This document shows positions 19,255-28,097 of a DNA stretch of 32,048 nt, in pieces; within the stretch, counting starts at the first letter, position 1; every line of letters starts with the position of its first letter. This stretch comes from an uncultured Sphingobacterium sp. (GTDB lineage Bacteria; Bacteroidota; Bacteroidia; Sphingobacteriales; Sphingobacteriaceae): positions 1 through 32,048 of the forward strand of contig CANRHE010000013.1 of assembly GCA_947630335.1 (NCBI GenBank). The letters run 5' to 3'. The notes beneath the pieces are model-generated. The model ran no database searches, had not been told where the DNA came from, and saw only the letters and a list, made by a program, of their open reading frames with translations. Position numbers and translations under genes: made by a program.

Positions 19255-20991
19255 TTAAAAAGAATAATTTACACCACCTATCATGTTGAAGCCCATTCGA
19301 GGGTAATATAAATATCTTTGATATTCTTTATTAAAAATATTATTGACCTTTACAAATACTCCCAATTGAGAAGTTGCTTTATACTCAGCACCTGCGCTTA
19401 AATCAAAAAACTCAGGAATTGTGGCTTTGTAATAAGAAGTAGGTACTGCTGGATTAACTGGACCATATTGAGCCAAATCATATTCGTAAGCTTTAGCATA
19501 ACTTAAGCCATGAAACAATGCTTCTGCATCAATATATAACTTTTCTGAAATATTAAACCTAGCATTAGCGGCAAACCTAAGTTTAGGCGTAAACCAAGTT
19601 TCCTCTTGTGTAGCTGAGGTATAATTATCAATATTAATACGTCCTCCGATATTCACTAATTGTGATAAACGGACATTCATCTCCCCTTCAATTCCGAAAT
19701 AAGAAACTTTTTTGTCCGCATCACCATCATATACCATTTCAAATTGGAAAGGTGTATCCTTATCATTGATAAAAAGTGGCAATCCTTCAATTGACTTGTA
19801 CATTATTTTCGCCTTATAGCCGAATGTAGCACCTACATTACCTTTTACCCCTCCAAATACACTTAATCTCTCAAGCATATTTTGATAGTTTAAATTCGGC
19901 CCCAAATAAGGATTCAATTGCGAAAAAGTTTTGTACGATGCTTTCTTTGCTCCACCTGTCAAGCCTCCAAAAATATTAACATATCCAGGAACTAAAGAGA
20001 AATCAACCTCAGCGGAAGGGAATACATTGAAACGAGAACTATCTCCAAATTCAGAAACTACATTTGCTCCCAATGTCAATGTATAATTAGCTCCTCTAAA
20101 ACTAATATATGGATTAATTGTTGCCAGAGAATTATTAAACTTCTTATCATTTAAAACATTTTCTGCACCACTAATGCTATTGATATCTAACGCAAGATTA
20201 GCTCCTATATTAAACGTTTTCATTCGCTTATTCAAATATCCTGATAATGCAATAGAGTTTTCTCCCGCTTTAAACTTATCTTTATAAGTATAAGCATCTA
20301 ATTTAGCAGAATAGGATAAAGCTTGCAGATCATTGGGATTATAGTTGCTAACTAATTCACCTGTAAAATAAATATCATTAAAATGCTGTGATTCACGAGC
20401 AGGATTTAGAGATACATTATTCACATCCGTTGGGTTTCCATAAAAATTAGTAGCATATCGATTATACCCTAAAGTACCATCTACTGTATAATTAGAATAT
20501 ACACGTCTACCAAATACTCCAATCTCTTGTCTAGCATACTTTTGATCTTCTAAGTTACCTTTTTGATTGATATGCTTTACAAAACCTCCAAAGCGGATAT
20601 CTTCATAATCTTCTATTGCGAAATAAGCTTCTCCAAGGATTGTCCCCAAATTACCTACGCCAAGTTTTGCGTAATTACTTTTATTGTCTTGTAGTTTAGT
20701 AAAGGGAAATTCTTGTACATGAAGCTCTTTTAGCCCCGTATTAATGTCTAATTTTTTATCCGGTATATTACCATAATTTAACTTAGGCATATAACTACGT
20801 TTATTAGTCATATCTGGACTACGTCTAATCTTAACTGCATCAGCAAGAATAGGTTTATAATCACGTACTACATCAAACGAATCTACAGTGACAGGTTTTG
20901 TCGGATCCTGTTGAGCATAGGTTTGTGTCCCTAATCCAAGTAACAGAGCCACTATGCCGTAATTCTTAAATACTGTTTTATGTAACTTCAT
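19255..20991 (-). CDS. outer-membrane beta-barrel protein, TonB-dependent-receptor-like barrel without an evident plug domain
   Basis: Signal peptide; C-terminal region typical of TBDR barrels (VFVKVNNIFNKEYQRYLYYPRMGFNMIGGVNYSF); alternating amphipathic strands; no recognisable plug region in 578 aa. Confidence 0.75.
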   Translation of the reverse strand: MKLHKTVFKNYGIVALLLGLGTQTYAQQDPTKPVTVDSFDVVRDYKPILADAVKIRRSPDMTNKRSYMPKLNYGNIPDKKLDINTGLKELHVQEFPFTKLQDNKSNYAKLGVGNLGTILGEAYFAIEDYEDIRFGGFVKHINQKGNLEDQKYARQEIGVFGRRVYSNYTVDGTLGYNRYATNFYGNPTDVNNVSLNPARESQHFNDIYFTGELVSNYNPNDLQALSYSAKLDAYTYKDKFKAGENSIALSGYLNKRMKTFNIGANLALDINSISGAENVLNDKKFNNSLATINPYISFRGANYTLTLGANVVSEFGDSSRFNVFPSAEVDFSLVPGYVNIFGGLTGGAKKASYKTFSQLNPYLGPNLNYQNMLERLSVFGGVKGNVGATFGYKAKIMYKSIEGLPLFINDKDTPFQFEMVYDGDADKKVSYFGIEGEMNVRLSQLVNIGGRINIDNYTSATQEETWFTPKLRFAANARFNISEKLYIDAEALFHGLSYAKAYEYDLAQYGPVNPAVPTSYYKATIPEFFDLSAGAEYKATSQLGVFVKVNNIFNKEYQRYLYYPRMGFNMIGGVNYSF

Positions 20992-21009
20992 CTTCTTTCC
21001 TTATTCTTA

Positions 21010-24000
21010 TTATTTCAGTTTACTCAAACGTTCCTTTGCAGTTTTTAGAATACCATCTTCTTTATTGTCATAATTATCAATGATACTTTCTAAAGTTGCT
21101 TTAGCTTGGAATTTATCTCCCTTCCCAGCATAGGCATCTGACATTAATATAAATCCTTTTGCAACCCAATAATCATATGATGAAAAAGTATTGGCTATAT
21201 CAAAAGCAGATTCGATTGCTTTATCATATTGTTTTGCTTTTAATTGTTGCTCAGCTACTAAATAGCGTCCCTCAGCACCAGTCTGGGTTTTAGACTTGAG
21301 CGCGGCTAGGTTTAATTCTTTAGTCGCATCAGCTGCTTTATTAGTCGCAAGATAAGCCTTAGCGGCATATAAATGTGCTAGCGCAATCTCTTCTTCAGAA
21401 GCCTTTTCATACGCCTTAAGAATATTGGCGTAGTTTAAGGTTTCGACATAATCACCCATATTATAGTAACTTACTAAAAGGTTATTAATAGCAAAACCAT
21501 AATTTGCTTTGTACTCAGTCGTCAATTCTAACTTTTTCAACACTTGCACGGCTTCATTATACGCTTTATTTCGAAGATGAAGTTTAGAAACACTCATTAG
21601 AGTTTGTTCTGTGTATGCAGAAGTCCAATCGTTCATAATAATATTAAAATCATGAAGCGCTTCTTTATCATTTCTTAAATTAGCATTACTCTCTGCTCTT
21701 ATAAAGCGTGCAAATTTTTCATTAATAGGCTTAGGGAATTTATCAAAGTATGCATTAACTGCTTCTACTGTACCTTGCCAATTACCACGCTCAAATAAAT
21801 TTCGTGCAATACCAAATGTATGAGCATCTTGTTCTGCTGTAGATAGATTAGCTATATTAGTGGAAGTGGCGTAACGAATGTATCCTGTGGCATCATTATT
21901 ATCTAAATAAATATTTTCTATCGATCGAATAGCTTGTCGTGCTTCATCTGTAGTTGCATATTGATTAACTACACGTTGGAACGTAGCTAAAGCCGCTTCA
22001 TTATTATCTTGATTGTATTGTACTAATCCTATTGTCAATAAAGCACGCGGTACATAAGAACTTCGTGGATATTTTTCGACCATTACTTTTAGTCCAGCAA
22101 TAGCTTTATCATACTCGTGCATTAAGAAGTAAGTATAAGGAATCTCAAAAGCTACATCATCAGCATAGTTAGAATTTGGATATTTCGTTATAACGGAGTT
22201 CAACGTTGCTATTTTAGCATCATTATTACCTTGTAAACCTTGGATTATACCTCTTTGAAATAATGCGTAATCCTGACTTTGAGCATTAGAACTAATTAGC
22301 CTATCATAATAAGTGAGCGCTTTACCATAATTTTTACTAGCAAAATAAGAATCCGCCAAACGTGCCATTGCATCATTGCGCGTATTCAGTTCAATGCCAT
22401 CTTTCCCGCCTCCTGCTAAGAAACGTTCAAAATAATTAGCTGCCGTATTATAATTATCATTTCTAAATGCTGCATATGCTAAAGCATAATTAGCGTAATG
22501 ATAAACATCAGTTTTACGAGCTGCAGGCAATTGGAGGAATTTATTAAATGCTAAGGTAGCTTCTTTATATTTACGCACCTCATACATAGCCTCAGCTTTC
22601 CAGTATGTTGCTAAAGCATAAATTTCTTCATCATATCTATTCTCCTCCGAACGTAGAAACATAGATATGGCGTTTTCGAAAGCCCGCTCATTATAATATT
22701 CTAAACCTCTATAATAAGTGACTTTTTGATAAGCAGCCTTGGCTTCTGGCGATGTACGTGGGAAGTTTTCTAAAACATCCACCGCAGCCCTATAATTTTT
22801 AGTACTTAATAAGATTTCGGCTAATAATGTATTTGCCTCTTCTTTTCTTTTGTTGGATTTGTATGTATCAATGTACTCCTGAATGGCATCCAAAGCAACT
22901 TGGTGAAACTCTAATTCATAAGAAAGTTTTGCATAATTAAACAATCCTTCTTCTTGAAGTTGTGGATCAAAATCTAACTTTGATGCTCTAAAAAAAGCAT
23001 TACGGGCACTTTGTTTGTTCCCTGTTTTCAAAAAGGCATCCCCCAATGTAATCATAGCACTTTGATAATAGGCATCGGGCTCAGATAATTTCTCTAATTC
23101 TTCGATTGCTTTAGGATAATCCTTTAGTCGATAGGCTATATATCCGATTTGATAACTGTCTTGGTTGTTTTGAGTTTTACCTTGATCTAAAGCTTGGAAT
23201 TTATCATAATACTCTTTAGACTTGTCTAAGTCACCTTTAATAAAATAGGTAGCTCCTATGATTCGGTACATATCCGTTTCATTCTCCTGCTTTGTAGTTT
23301 TTAAAATTGGCAATGCATATGATAAGACATCATCATAACGCTTATCCAAAAAGTACAAGGCAGTAATGTAATAGGGATATGAGTTTTCAAAAGTTTTAGA
23401 TCCATTTAATCGCTCAAACTCGTGTAGCGCAGTTTTAAACTCAGAATCTAAATAACACAAATACGCATAATAATAAATTGATGCTTCTTGATATTGACTC
23501 TTTTCATCCTTCAATCTATCAAACAAAGGCTTTGCATCCTTGTAATTATGCGTCATAAAGTAAGAGTAGCCCAATTTAAACCTATATTCTTGACCTTCTG
23601 CTCCAGCAAGATTATTAGCATCTATCTTAGTAAACCACTCTATAGCAGTAGGATAATCTTTTTTTGCGTAGTATACTCGACCAATTTGGAAATAGGCAGC
23701 TTTTGAATTTGCACTAACCGGAAAATCCTTAATATACTTAAGAAGTTGAGCCTCTGCATTAGTATCTTCTAACTCTAAAGCACAAACTGCTTGATAAAAA
23801 CGAACATTCTCTTCAATTAAAGTTAACTCTTCCGTCTCGTCAATCTGCAAAGAACTCTTTGTTCGCAAATTCTCTACGCGTTTAAATTGTTCAGCAGCTG
23901 AACTAAACTTACCTCTTTCAAATAACTCTAACCCTGACTTATAAGCTCTATTTAGATCTTGCCAAGCTGTCTGTTGACCAAAAGCAGCCGATGCAGACAT

Positions 24001-24042
24001 CAAACTTAAAGCTACACCTATACCATAAATTTTCTTATACAT
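21010..24042 (-). CDS. large tetratricopeptide-repeat periplasmic/envelope protein
   Basis: Signal peptide (GVALSLMSASAAFGQQ) and many TPR units (e.g. AAYFQIGRVYYAKKDYPTAIEWFTKID; ANYALAYAAFRNDNYNTAANYFERFL). Confidence 0.85.
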   Translation of the reverse strand: MYKKIYGIGVALSLMSASAAFGQQTAWQDLNRAYKSGLELFERGKFSSAAEQFKRVENLRTKSSLQIDETEELTLIEENVRFYQAVCALELEDTNAEAQLLKYIKDFPVSANSKAAYFQIGRVYYAKKDYPTAIEWFTKIDANNLAGAEGQEYRFKLGYSYFMTHNYKDAKPLFDRLKDEKSQYQEASIYYYAYLCYLDSEFKTALHEFERLNGSKTFENSYPYYITALYFLDKRYDDVLSYALPILKTTKQENETDMYRIIGATYFIKGDLDKSKEYYDKFQALDQGKTQNNQDSYQIGYIAYRLKDYPKAIEELEKLSEPDAYYQSAMITLGDAFLKTGNKQSARNAFFRASKLDFDPQLQEEGLFNYAKLSYELEFHQVALDAIQEYIDTYKSNKRKEEANTLLAEILLSTKNYRAAVDVLENFPRTSPEAKAAYQKVTYYRGLEYYNERAFENAISMFLRSEENRYDEEIYALATYWKAEAMYEVRKYKEATLAFNKFLQLPAARKTDVYHYANYALAYAAFRNDNYNTAANYFERFLAGGGKDGIELNTRNDAMARLADSYFASKNYGKALTYYDRLISSNAQSQDYALFQRGIIQGLQGNNDAKIATLNSVITKYPNSNYADDVAFEIPYTYFLMHEYDKAIAGLKVMVEKYPRSSYVPRALLTIGLVQYNQDNNEAALATFQRVVNQYATTDEARQAIRSIENIYLDNNDATGYIRYATSTNIANLSTAEQDAHTFGIARNLFERGNWQGTVEAVNAYFDKFPKPINEKFARFIRAESNANLRNDKEALHDFNIIMNDWTSAYTEQTLMSVSKLHLRNKAYNEAVQVLKKLELTTEYKANYGFAINNLLVSYYNMGDYVETLNYANILKAYEKASEEEIALAHLYAAKAYLATNKAADATKELNLAALKSKTQTGAEGRYLVAEQQLKAKQYDKAIESAFDIANTFSSYDYWVAKGFILMSDAYAGKGDKFQAKATLESIIDNYDNKEDGILKTAKERLSKLK

Positions 24043-24074
24043 AGTGCTGTTTATATCTTTTTATGTAATCCCTT

Positions 24075-24105
24075 CAAAATTCTTAGCTTTGACTAGCTAG
24101 TCAAA
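24075..24105 (-). promoter_or_regulatory. promoter of the TPR-barrel-HU/SPOR-exbBD-tonB-folC operon, overlapped by an 18-bp palindrome
   Basis: Minus strand TTTG (24105-24102)-N19-GAATTTTG (24082-24075); start codon at 24042. TTTGACTAGCTAGTCAAA (24088-24105) is a perfect palindrome containing the -33 TTTG. Confidence 0.5.
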
Positions 24106-24355
24106 TTTAACGTGTTAATAAAACACTCCTCTTCAGAATACTAAATTAATTCTATAATCTCATGTTTTATACAAAAGTTATTAACAAGTGTTAAAAACCG
24201 AATTTTTTAACTAAAATTTAACAAACGGATAAAATCACACGAATCTATTCTCATCATTACATTACCCCCTATAAGTAAATCAGAATTTGCGTTAAAAACA
24301 ATTTTCTTTATTTTTGATTAGATTCAGATAACACTGACTAAAATAAAGAGACTTT

Positions 24356-26356
24356 ATGCAGAATACAAATGATGCGAAACTATTCGCTCTATTTCAGATT
24401 TACCAAACTTTTAGCGAGACTAGATATTTTGATTTTGCAACGAAGCTCATTAATATATATAGACAAGAAAGTAAAAAACACATTAACGAAGTTGACCTTT
24501 CTAACTTAATAAAGTTGTTGAAGTCTAATGAACAATACAGAATTTATTTTAAAGCAGTTTTTGACAATTTAACGCATAAAAAAGATTTTGATCAAATTTT
24601 ATCAGATTCAGGAATTATTAATTACAGCGATTTTTTCTATGAGGTAAAAAAAAGAATTGGGGAAAAAACACTCCCCTATCAACCAGCTCCCGACACGTTA
24701 GAATTCACTCTAAATCAACTCTTTTACTCTCACAATGACCCTAAATGGATTAAAAGGATTCCAATTGATCAGATAATACAGTTAATCCAACTTTTAGAGG
24801 TATCATCCATTTATAATGATCAAACGGATGATTTTGCTTTCGTGGAACTTATCTATGCATTAGAAGTATTAACGCAAAGAGTAACTGGTCGAGCTATGGA
24901 AGCAGATGTAGCTAAAATGGTACCAGACGCTAGAAATTTTGATAGTCCATTTATTGGTTTACAAAAAGAAATAACTCTTTTTTTTAATTATTTAAAAGAA
25001 CAAAGGCTTAGATACGTACATACTGATGATCTTAATTATAAACAATTATTTGTATTACTGAAGCAATGTAATCGGTATATAGACAGCGCATATGCTAACT
25101 CAAGCAAATTAGGTATCTCAATTAAGGTTAATCAAACACTCTTTAAAATAAGACAACAATTAGAACGTATAGAAATAATACTACCTTTTACATCTTTAAA
25201 CAAAGAAGACAACGAGGTCCTTAAAAACATTAACCTCAGTTTACTTCTAATCTCTATCAACTGCAACAAGACCAATGTTTCAAAACTCATAAAAGAGAGC
25301 ACACAAGCTGTAGCTTATGAAATAACACAACATAAAGCCCAAACAGGGGAGCACTACATAACAACAACAAAAAAAGAATACATGCATATGTTATGGTCTG
25401 CATGTGGGGGAGGTGCAATAGTGGCAATAATGTGTATAGTTAAGCTACTGTTAAGTGATGTTCATACGAGCGAATTTGGCCATGCTTTTTATTATAGTGT
25501 CAATTATGCGACCGGCTTCATAATTATCTATTTGCTTGGCGGTACATTAGCTACAAAGCAACCTTCAATGACCGCTTCGGCCCTTGCTAGTTCTATGGAA
25601 AAAAGTGCTAAAGATGATCAGCCTCATAAATACTGGGCCTTTGCGACATTTTTCTCACAAGTATTCCGCTCTCAATTTATTGCTTTCATGGGTAATATTC
25701 TTGTTGTGTTTCCAGTAGCTTTGGGTTTAGTATGGGGCATTAACTATTTCATGAGTAGTAATATTGCCTCTGCTAGATGGCGTACTTTACTGCAAGACCT
25801 TAATCCAACAGAATCTTCTATTATATTATATGCATGTATTGCAGGTATTTTCTTATTTCTATCAGGAATAATTGCAGGAAACGTTTCAAATAATGATAAA
25901 TTCAATACTGTTTACTATAGAATAGAACAACATCCACTTCTTAAAAATATCTTTGGAAAGAAGAACACAGCTAAATTCGCCCATTGGTATAAAGAGAAAT
26001 GGGCAGGCATAGTTTCAAATTTCTGGTTTGGCGTATTTATGGGTAGTGCTGGTATTATTGGCTTGTTCTTGGGAGTTGACATTGATGTAAGACATATAAC
26101 ATTTGCGGGAGGGAATATTGCCCTAGGTATATTTGGCAGTAATTATAGAGCTTCTGCAGATCTAATAGTATGGACAGTGATTGGAATGGTTATCATTGGC
26201 TTTTTTAATTTTATAATTAGCTTTAGCTTATCTTTCATACTAGCATTAAAAGCAAGAAAAATAAAGTTTTCTGAAGTAAAATTTATGCTGCAAGCTGTTT
26301 GGGCCTTATTCAAGGTGAATCCAAAACAGTTTTTCTTACCACCCAAAAATATTTAA
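24356..26356 (+). CDS. COG4389/'site-specific recombinase' family multi-TM membrane protein (recombinase name doubtful)
   Basis: 666 aa; soluble helical N-terminal half; C-terminal half with about 6-7 TM helices (MLWSACGGGAIVAIMCIVKLLL; VNYATGFIIIYLLGGTLATKQPSMTASALA; FIAFMGNILVVFPVALGLVWGINYFM; FWFGVFMGSAGIIGLFLGVDIDVRHITFAGGNIALGIFG). Confidence 0.7.
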   Translation: MQNTNDAKLFALFQIYQTFSETRYFDFATKLINIYRQESKKHINEVDLSNLIKLLKSNEQYRIYFKAVFDNLTHKKDFDQILSDSGIINYSDFFYEVKKRIGEKTLPYQPAPDTLEFTLNQLFYSHNDPKWIKRIPIDQIIQLIQLLEVSSIYNDQTDDFAFVELIYALEVLTQRVTGRAMEADVAKMVPDARNFDSPFIGLQKEITLFFNYLKEQRLRYVHTDDLNYKQLFVLLKQCNRYIDSAYANSSKLGISIKVNQTLFKIRQQLERIEIILPFTSLNKEDNEVLKNINLSLLLISINCNKTNVSKLIKESTQAVAYEITQHKAQTGEHYITTTKKEYMHMLWSACGGGAIVAIMCIVKLLLSDVHTSEFGHAFYYSVNYATGFIIIYLLGGTLATKQPSMTASALASSMEKSAKDDQPHKYWAFATFFSQVFRSQFIAFMGNILVVFPVALGLVWGINYFMSSNIASARWRTLLQDLNPTESSIILYACIAGIFLFLSGIIAGNVSNNDKFNTVYYRIEQHPLLKNIFGKKNTAKFAHWYKEKWAGIVSNFWFGVFMGSAGIIGLFLGVDIDVRHITFAGGNIALGIFGSNYRASADLIVWTVIGMVIIGFFNFIISFSLSFILALKARKIKFSEVKFMLQAVWALFKVNPKQFFLPPKNI

Positions 26357-26405
26357 AGTAAAAAGGTTCGTGATAATTATCACGAACCTTTTTACTTTAA
26401 ATATT
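26348..26405. terminator. bidirectional terminator: 58-bp perfect palindrome, 29-bp arms, no loop
   Basis: AATATTTAAAGTAAAAAGGTTCGTGATAA|TTATCACGAACCTTTTTACTTTAAATATT; between convergent genes; overlaps the COG4389 stop codon. Confidence 0.85.
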
Positions 26406-26411
26406 AAAAAC

Positions 26412-27350
26412 TTATCCTCGTTGCCCTGCTAAAAGATAGAGCACAGCCATACGTACTGCCACTCCATTCTCCACTTGATCCAGAATGATAGAGTGTTTAC
26501 TATCCGCTACATCAGAAGTTATCTCCACCCCCCTATTAATTGGCCCTGGATGCATAATAGTTATTTCTTTATCTAAAGACTCTAATATCTCTTTATTTAG
26601 ACCATACAACATAGAGTACTCTCTTAATGACGGGAAATAGGCAATATCTTGACGTTCAAGCTGAATACGCAACATATTAGCCACATCACACCAATTTAAT
26701 GCTTTCTTTAAGTCATGTTCTACCTTGACACCCAATGAAGCTATATACTTAGGAATTAACGTAGTCGGCCCACATACCATTACCTCTGCACCTTGCTTTT
26801 GTAAACAAAGTATGTTTGATAGAGCTACCCTTGAATGAAGTATATCACCAATGATAGCAACCTTACGTCCTGCTACATCTCCGTATCGCTCTCTAATTGA
26901 GAAAGAGTCCAATAAAGCTTGAGTAGGATGTTCATGCGCTCCATCTCCAGCATTAACTATCTGCGCATTAACATGCTTACTTAAAAAAACACCAGCTCCT
27001 GCATAAGGATGTCTCATCACAACCATATCAACCTTCATCGCAAGAATATTATTGACGGTATCGATCAAAGTTTCACCTTTACTGACAGAAGATGATGATG
27101 CTGCAAAATTAATAGTATCTGCAGAAAGACGTTTCTCTGCTAATTCAAAAGACAACCGCGTTCTAGTGGAGTTTTCAAAAAAAACATTAGCTATAGTAAT
27201 GTCGCGCAGTGATGGAACCTTTTTTATAGGTCGATTTAATACGTCTTTAAAATTTTTTGCCGTATCTAATATTAATTGAATATCATTATTAGTTAAATCT
27301 TTGATACCTAATAGATGGCGTGTACTTAACTGTTCTATACCTGTTGACAT
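26412..27350 (-). CDS. pyrB: aspartate carbamoyltransferase catalytic subunit
   Basis: FFENSTRTRLSFELAEKRL, HPTQALLDSFSIRERYG, MHPGPINRGVEI motifs. Confidence 0.97.
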   Translation of the reverse strand: MSTGIEQLSTRHLLGIKDLTNNDIQLILDTAKNFKDVLNRPIKKVPSLRDITIANVFFENSTRTRLSFELAEKRLSADTINFAASSSSVSKGETLIDTVNNILAMKVDMVVMRHPYAGAGVFLSKHVNAQIVNAGDGAHEHPTQALLDSFSIRERYGDVAGRKVAIIGDILHSRVALSNILCLQKQGAEVMVCGPTTLIPKYIASLGVKVEHDLKKALNWCDVANMLRIQLERQDIAYFPSLREYSMLYGLNKEILESLDKEITIMHPGPINRGVEITSDVADSKHSIILDQVENGVAVRMAVLYLLAGQRG

Positions 27351-27376
27351 TGTGTATTACTTTCCCCTTGAAAAAC

Positions 27377-27922
27377 TTATTTTTCTTCTGTTACTAAAAC
27401 TATACTATCTTCTTTATCCACTTCTTCCCAGCTCACAATTACTTTTTGAGAGTCGATAGAATCAACTTGAATTCCGATATAATCTGGCTCAATAGGAATC
27501 TGACGAGAGAACCTGCGATCAACTAAGACCAATAATTCTATCTTTTCTGATCTACCAAATGCTTGAATTGCATCCATGGCAGAACGTATCGTTCTACCTG
27601 TCCACAACACATCATCAATAAAAATGACAGTCTTACCTTCTACAATAAAGTCAATCTGTGTGCTATTAGCTAATAAAGGCATACTACCTTTTTGTCGAAA
27701 ATCGTCACGAAAAAATGTAATATCTAAAATACCAGTATCAACGTCTTTACCAGTCATATTTTTCAACTCCTTGGCGATACGTCTAGCTAGATAAGTGCCT
27801 CGTGGCTGAATACCTACAAAGGCCGCATTACTAAAATCACCATGATTTTCAATTAATTGCTGACACAACCGCTTGATTGTTATCTGAAACTTAGGACCGT
27901 CTAATAAAATAGATTGTTTCAT
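27377..27922 (-). CDS. pyrR: bifunctional pyr operon regulator/uracil phosphoribosyltransferase PyrR-type phosphoribosyltransferase
   Basis: GIQPRGTYLARRI, TVIFIDDVLWTGRTIRSAMDAI PRPP loop, LVLVDRRFSRQIPIEPDYIG; paired with pyrB. Confidence 0.93.
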   Translation of the reverse strand: MKQSILLDGPKFQITIKRLCQQLIENHGDFSNAAFVGIQPRGTYLARRIAKELKNMTGKDVDTGILDITFFRDDFRQKGSMPLLANSTQIDFIVEGKTVIFIDDVLWTGRTIRSAMDAIQAFGRSEKIELLVLVDRRFSRQIPIEPDYIGIQVDSIDSQKVIVSWEEVDKEDSIVLVTEEK

Positions 27923-28022
27923 TATGGGAATATTTAAACAAAAATAGTTTTTTTTTATAAATATGTAAAACTATTACGCGCAAAAGATACACCTTACTTC
28001 AAAAGTAGGTATCATTATTCAC

Positions 28023-28080
28023 ATATTTTATCATAAAAGGGATAGGCTTAGCTAAGCCTATCCCTTTTATGATAAAATAT
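28023..28080. terminator. terminator-like 58-bp perfect palindrome, 29-bp arms, no loop
   Basis: ATATTTTATCATAAAAGGGATAGGCTTAG|CTAAGCCTATCCCTTTTATGATAAAATAT, immediately 3' of the DUF2723 gene (minus strand) and about 100 bp 5' of pyrR. Confidence 0.8.
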
Positions 28081-28097
28081 ATAAAATTAAAAATTAC

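Noticed and set aside
24356-26356. Possible mobile element/integration site suggested by the 'site-specific recombinase' family name
   Set aside because: Protein is a polytopic membrane protein without recombinase motifs; no flanking att-like repeats; neighbours are housekeeping genes.
27923-28022. PyrR-binding loop (Bacillus-type attenuator) in the pyrR leader
   Set aside because: I could not find the conserved binding-loop sequence; only a small bulged hairpin (ACCTTACTT-CAA-AAGTAGGT, near 27991-28011) is visible, which is not enough for a call.
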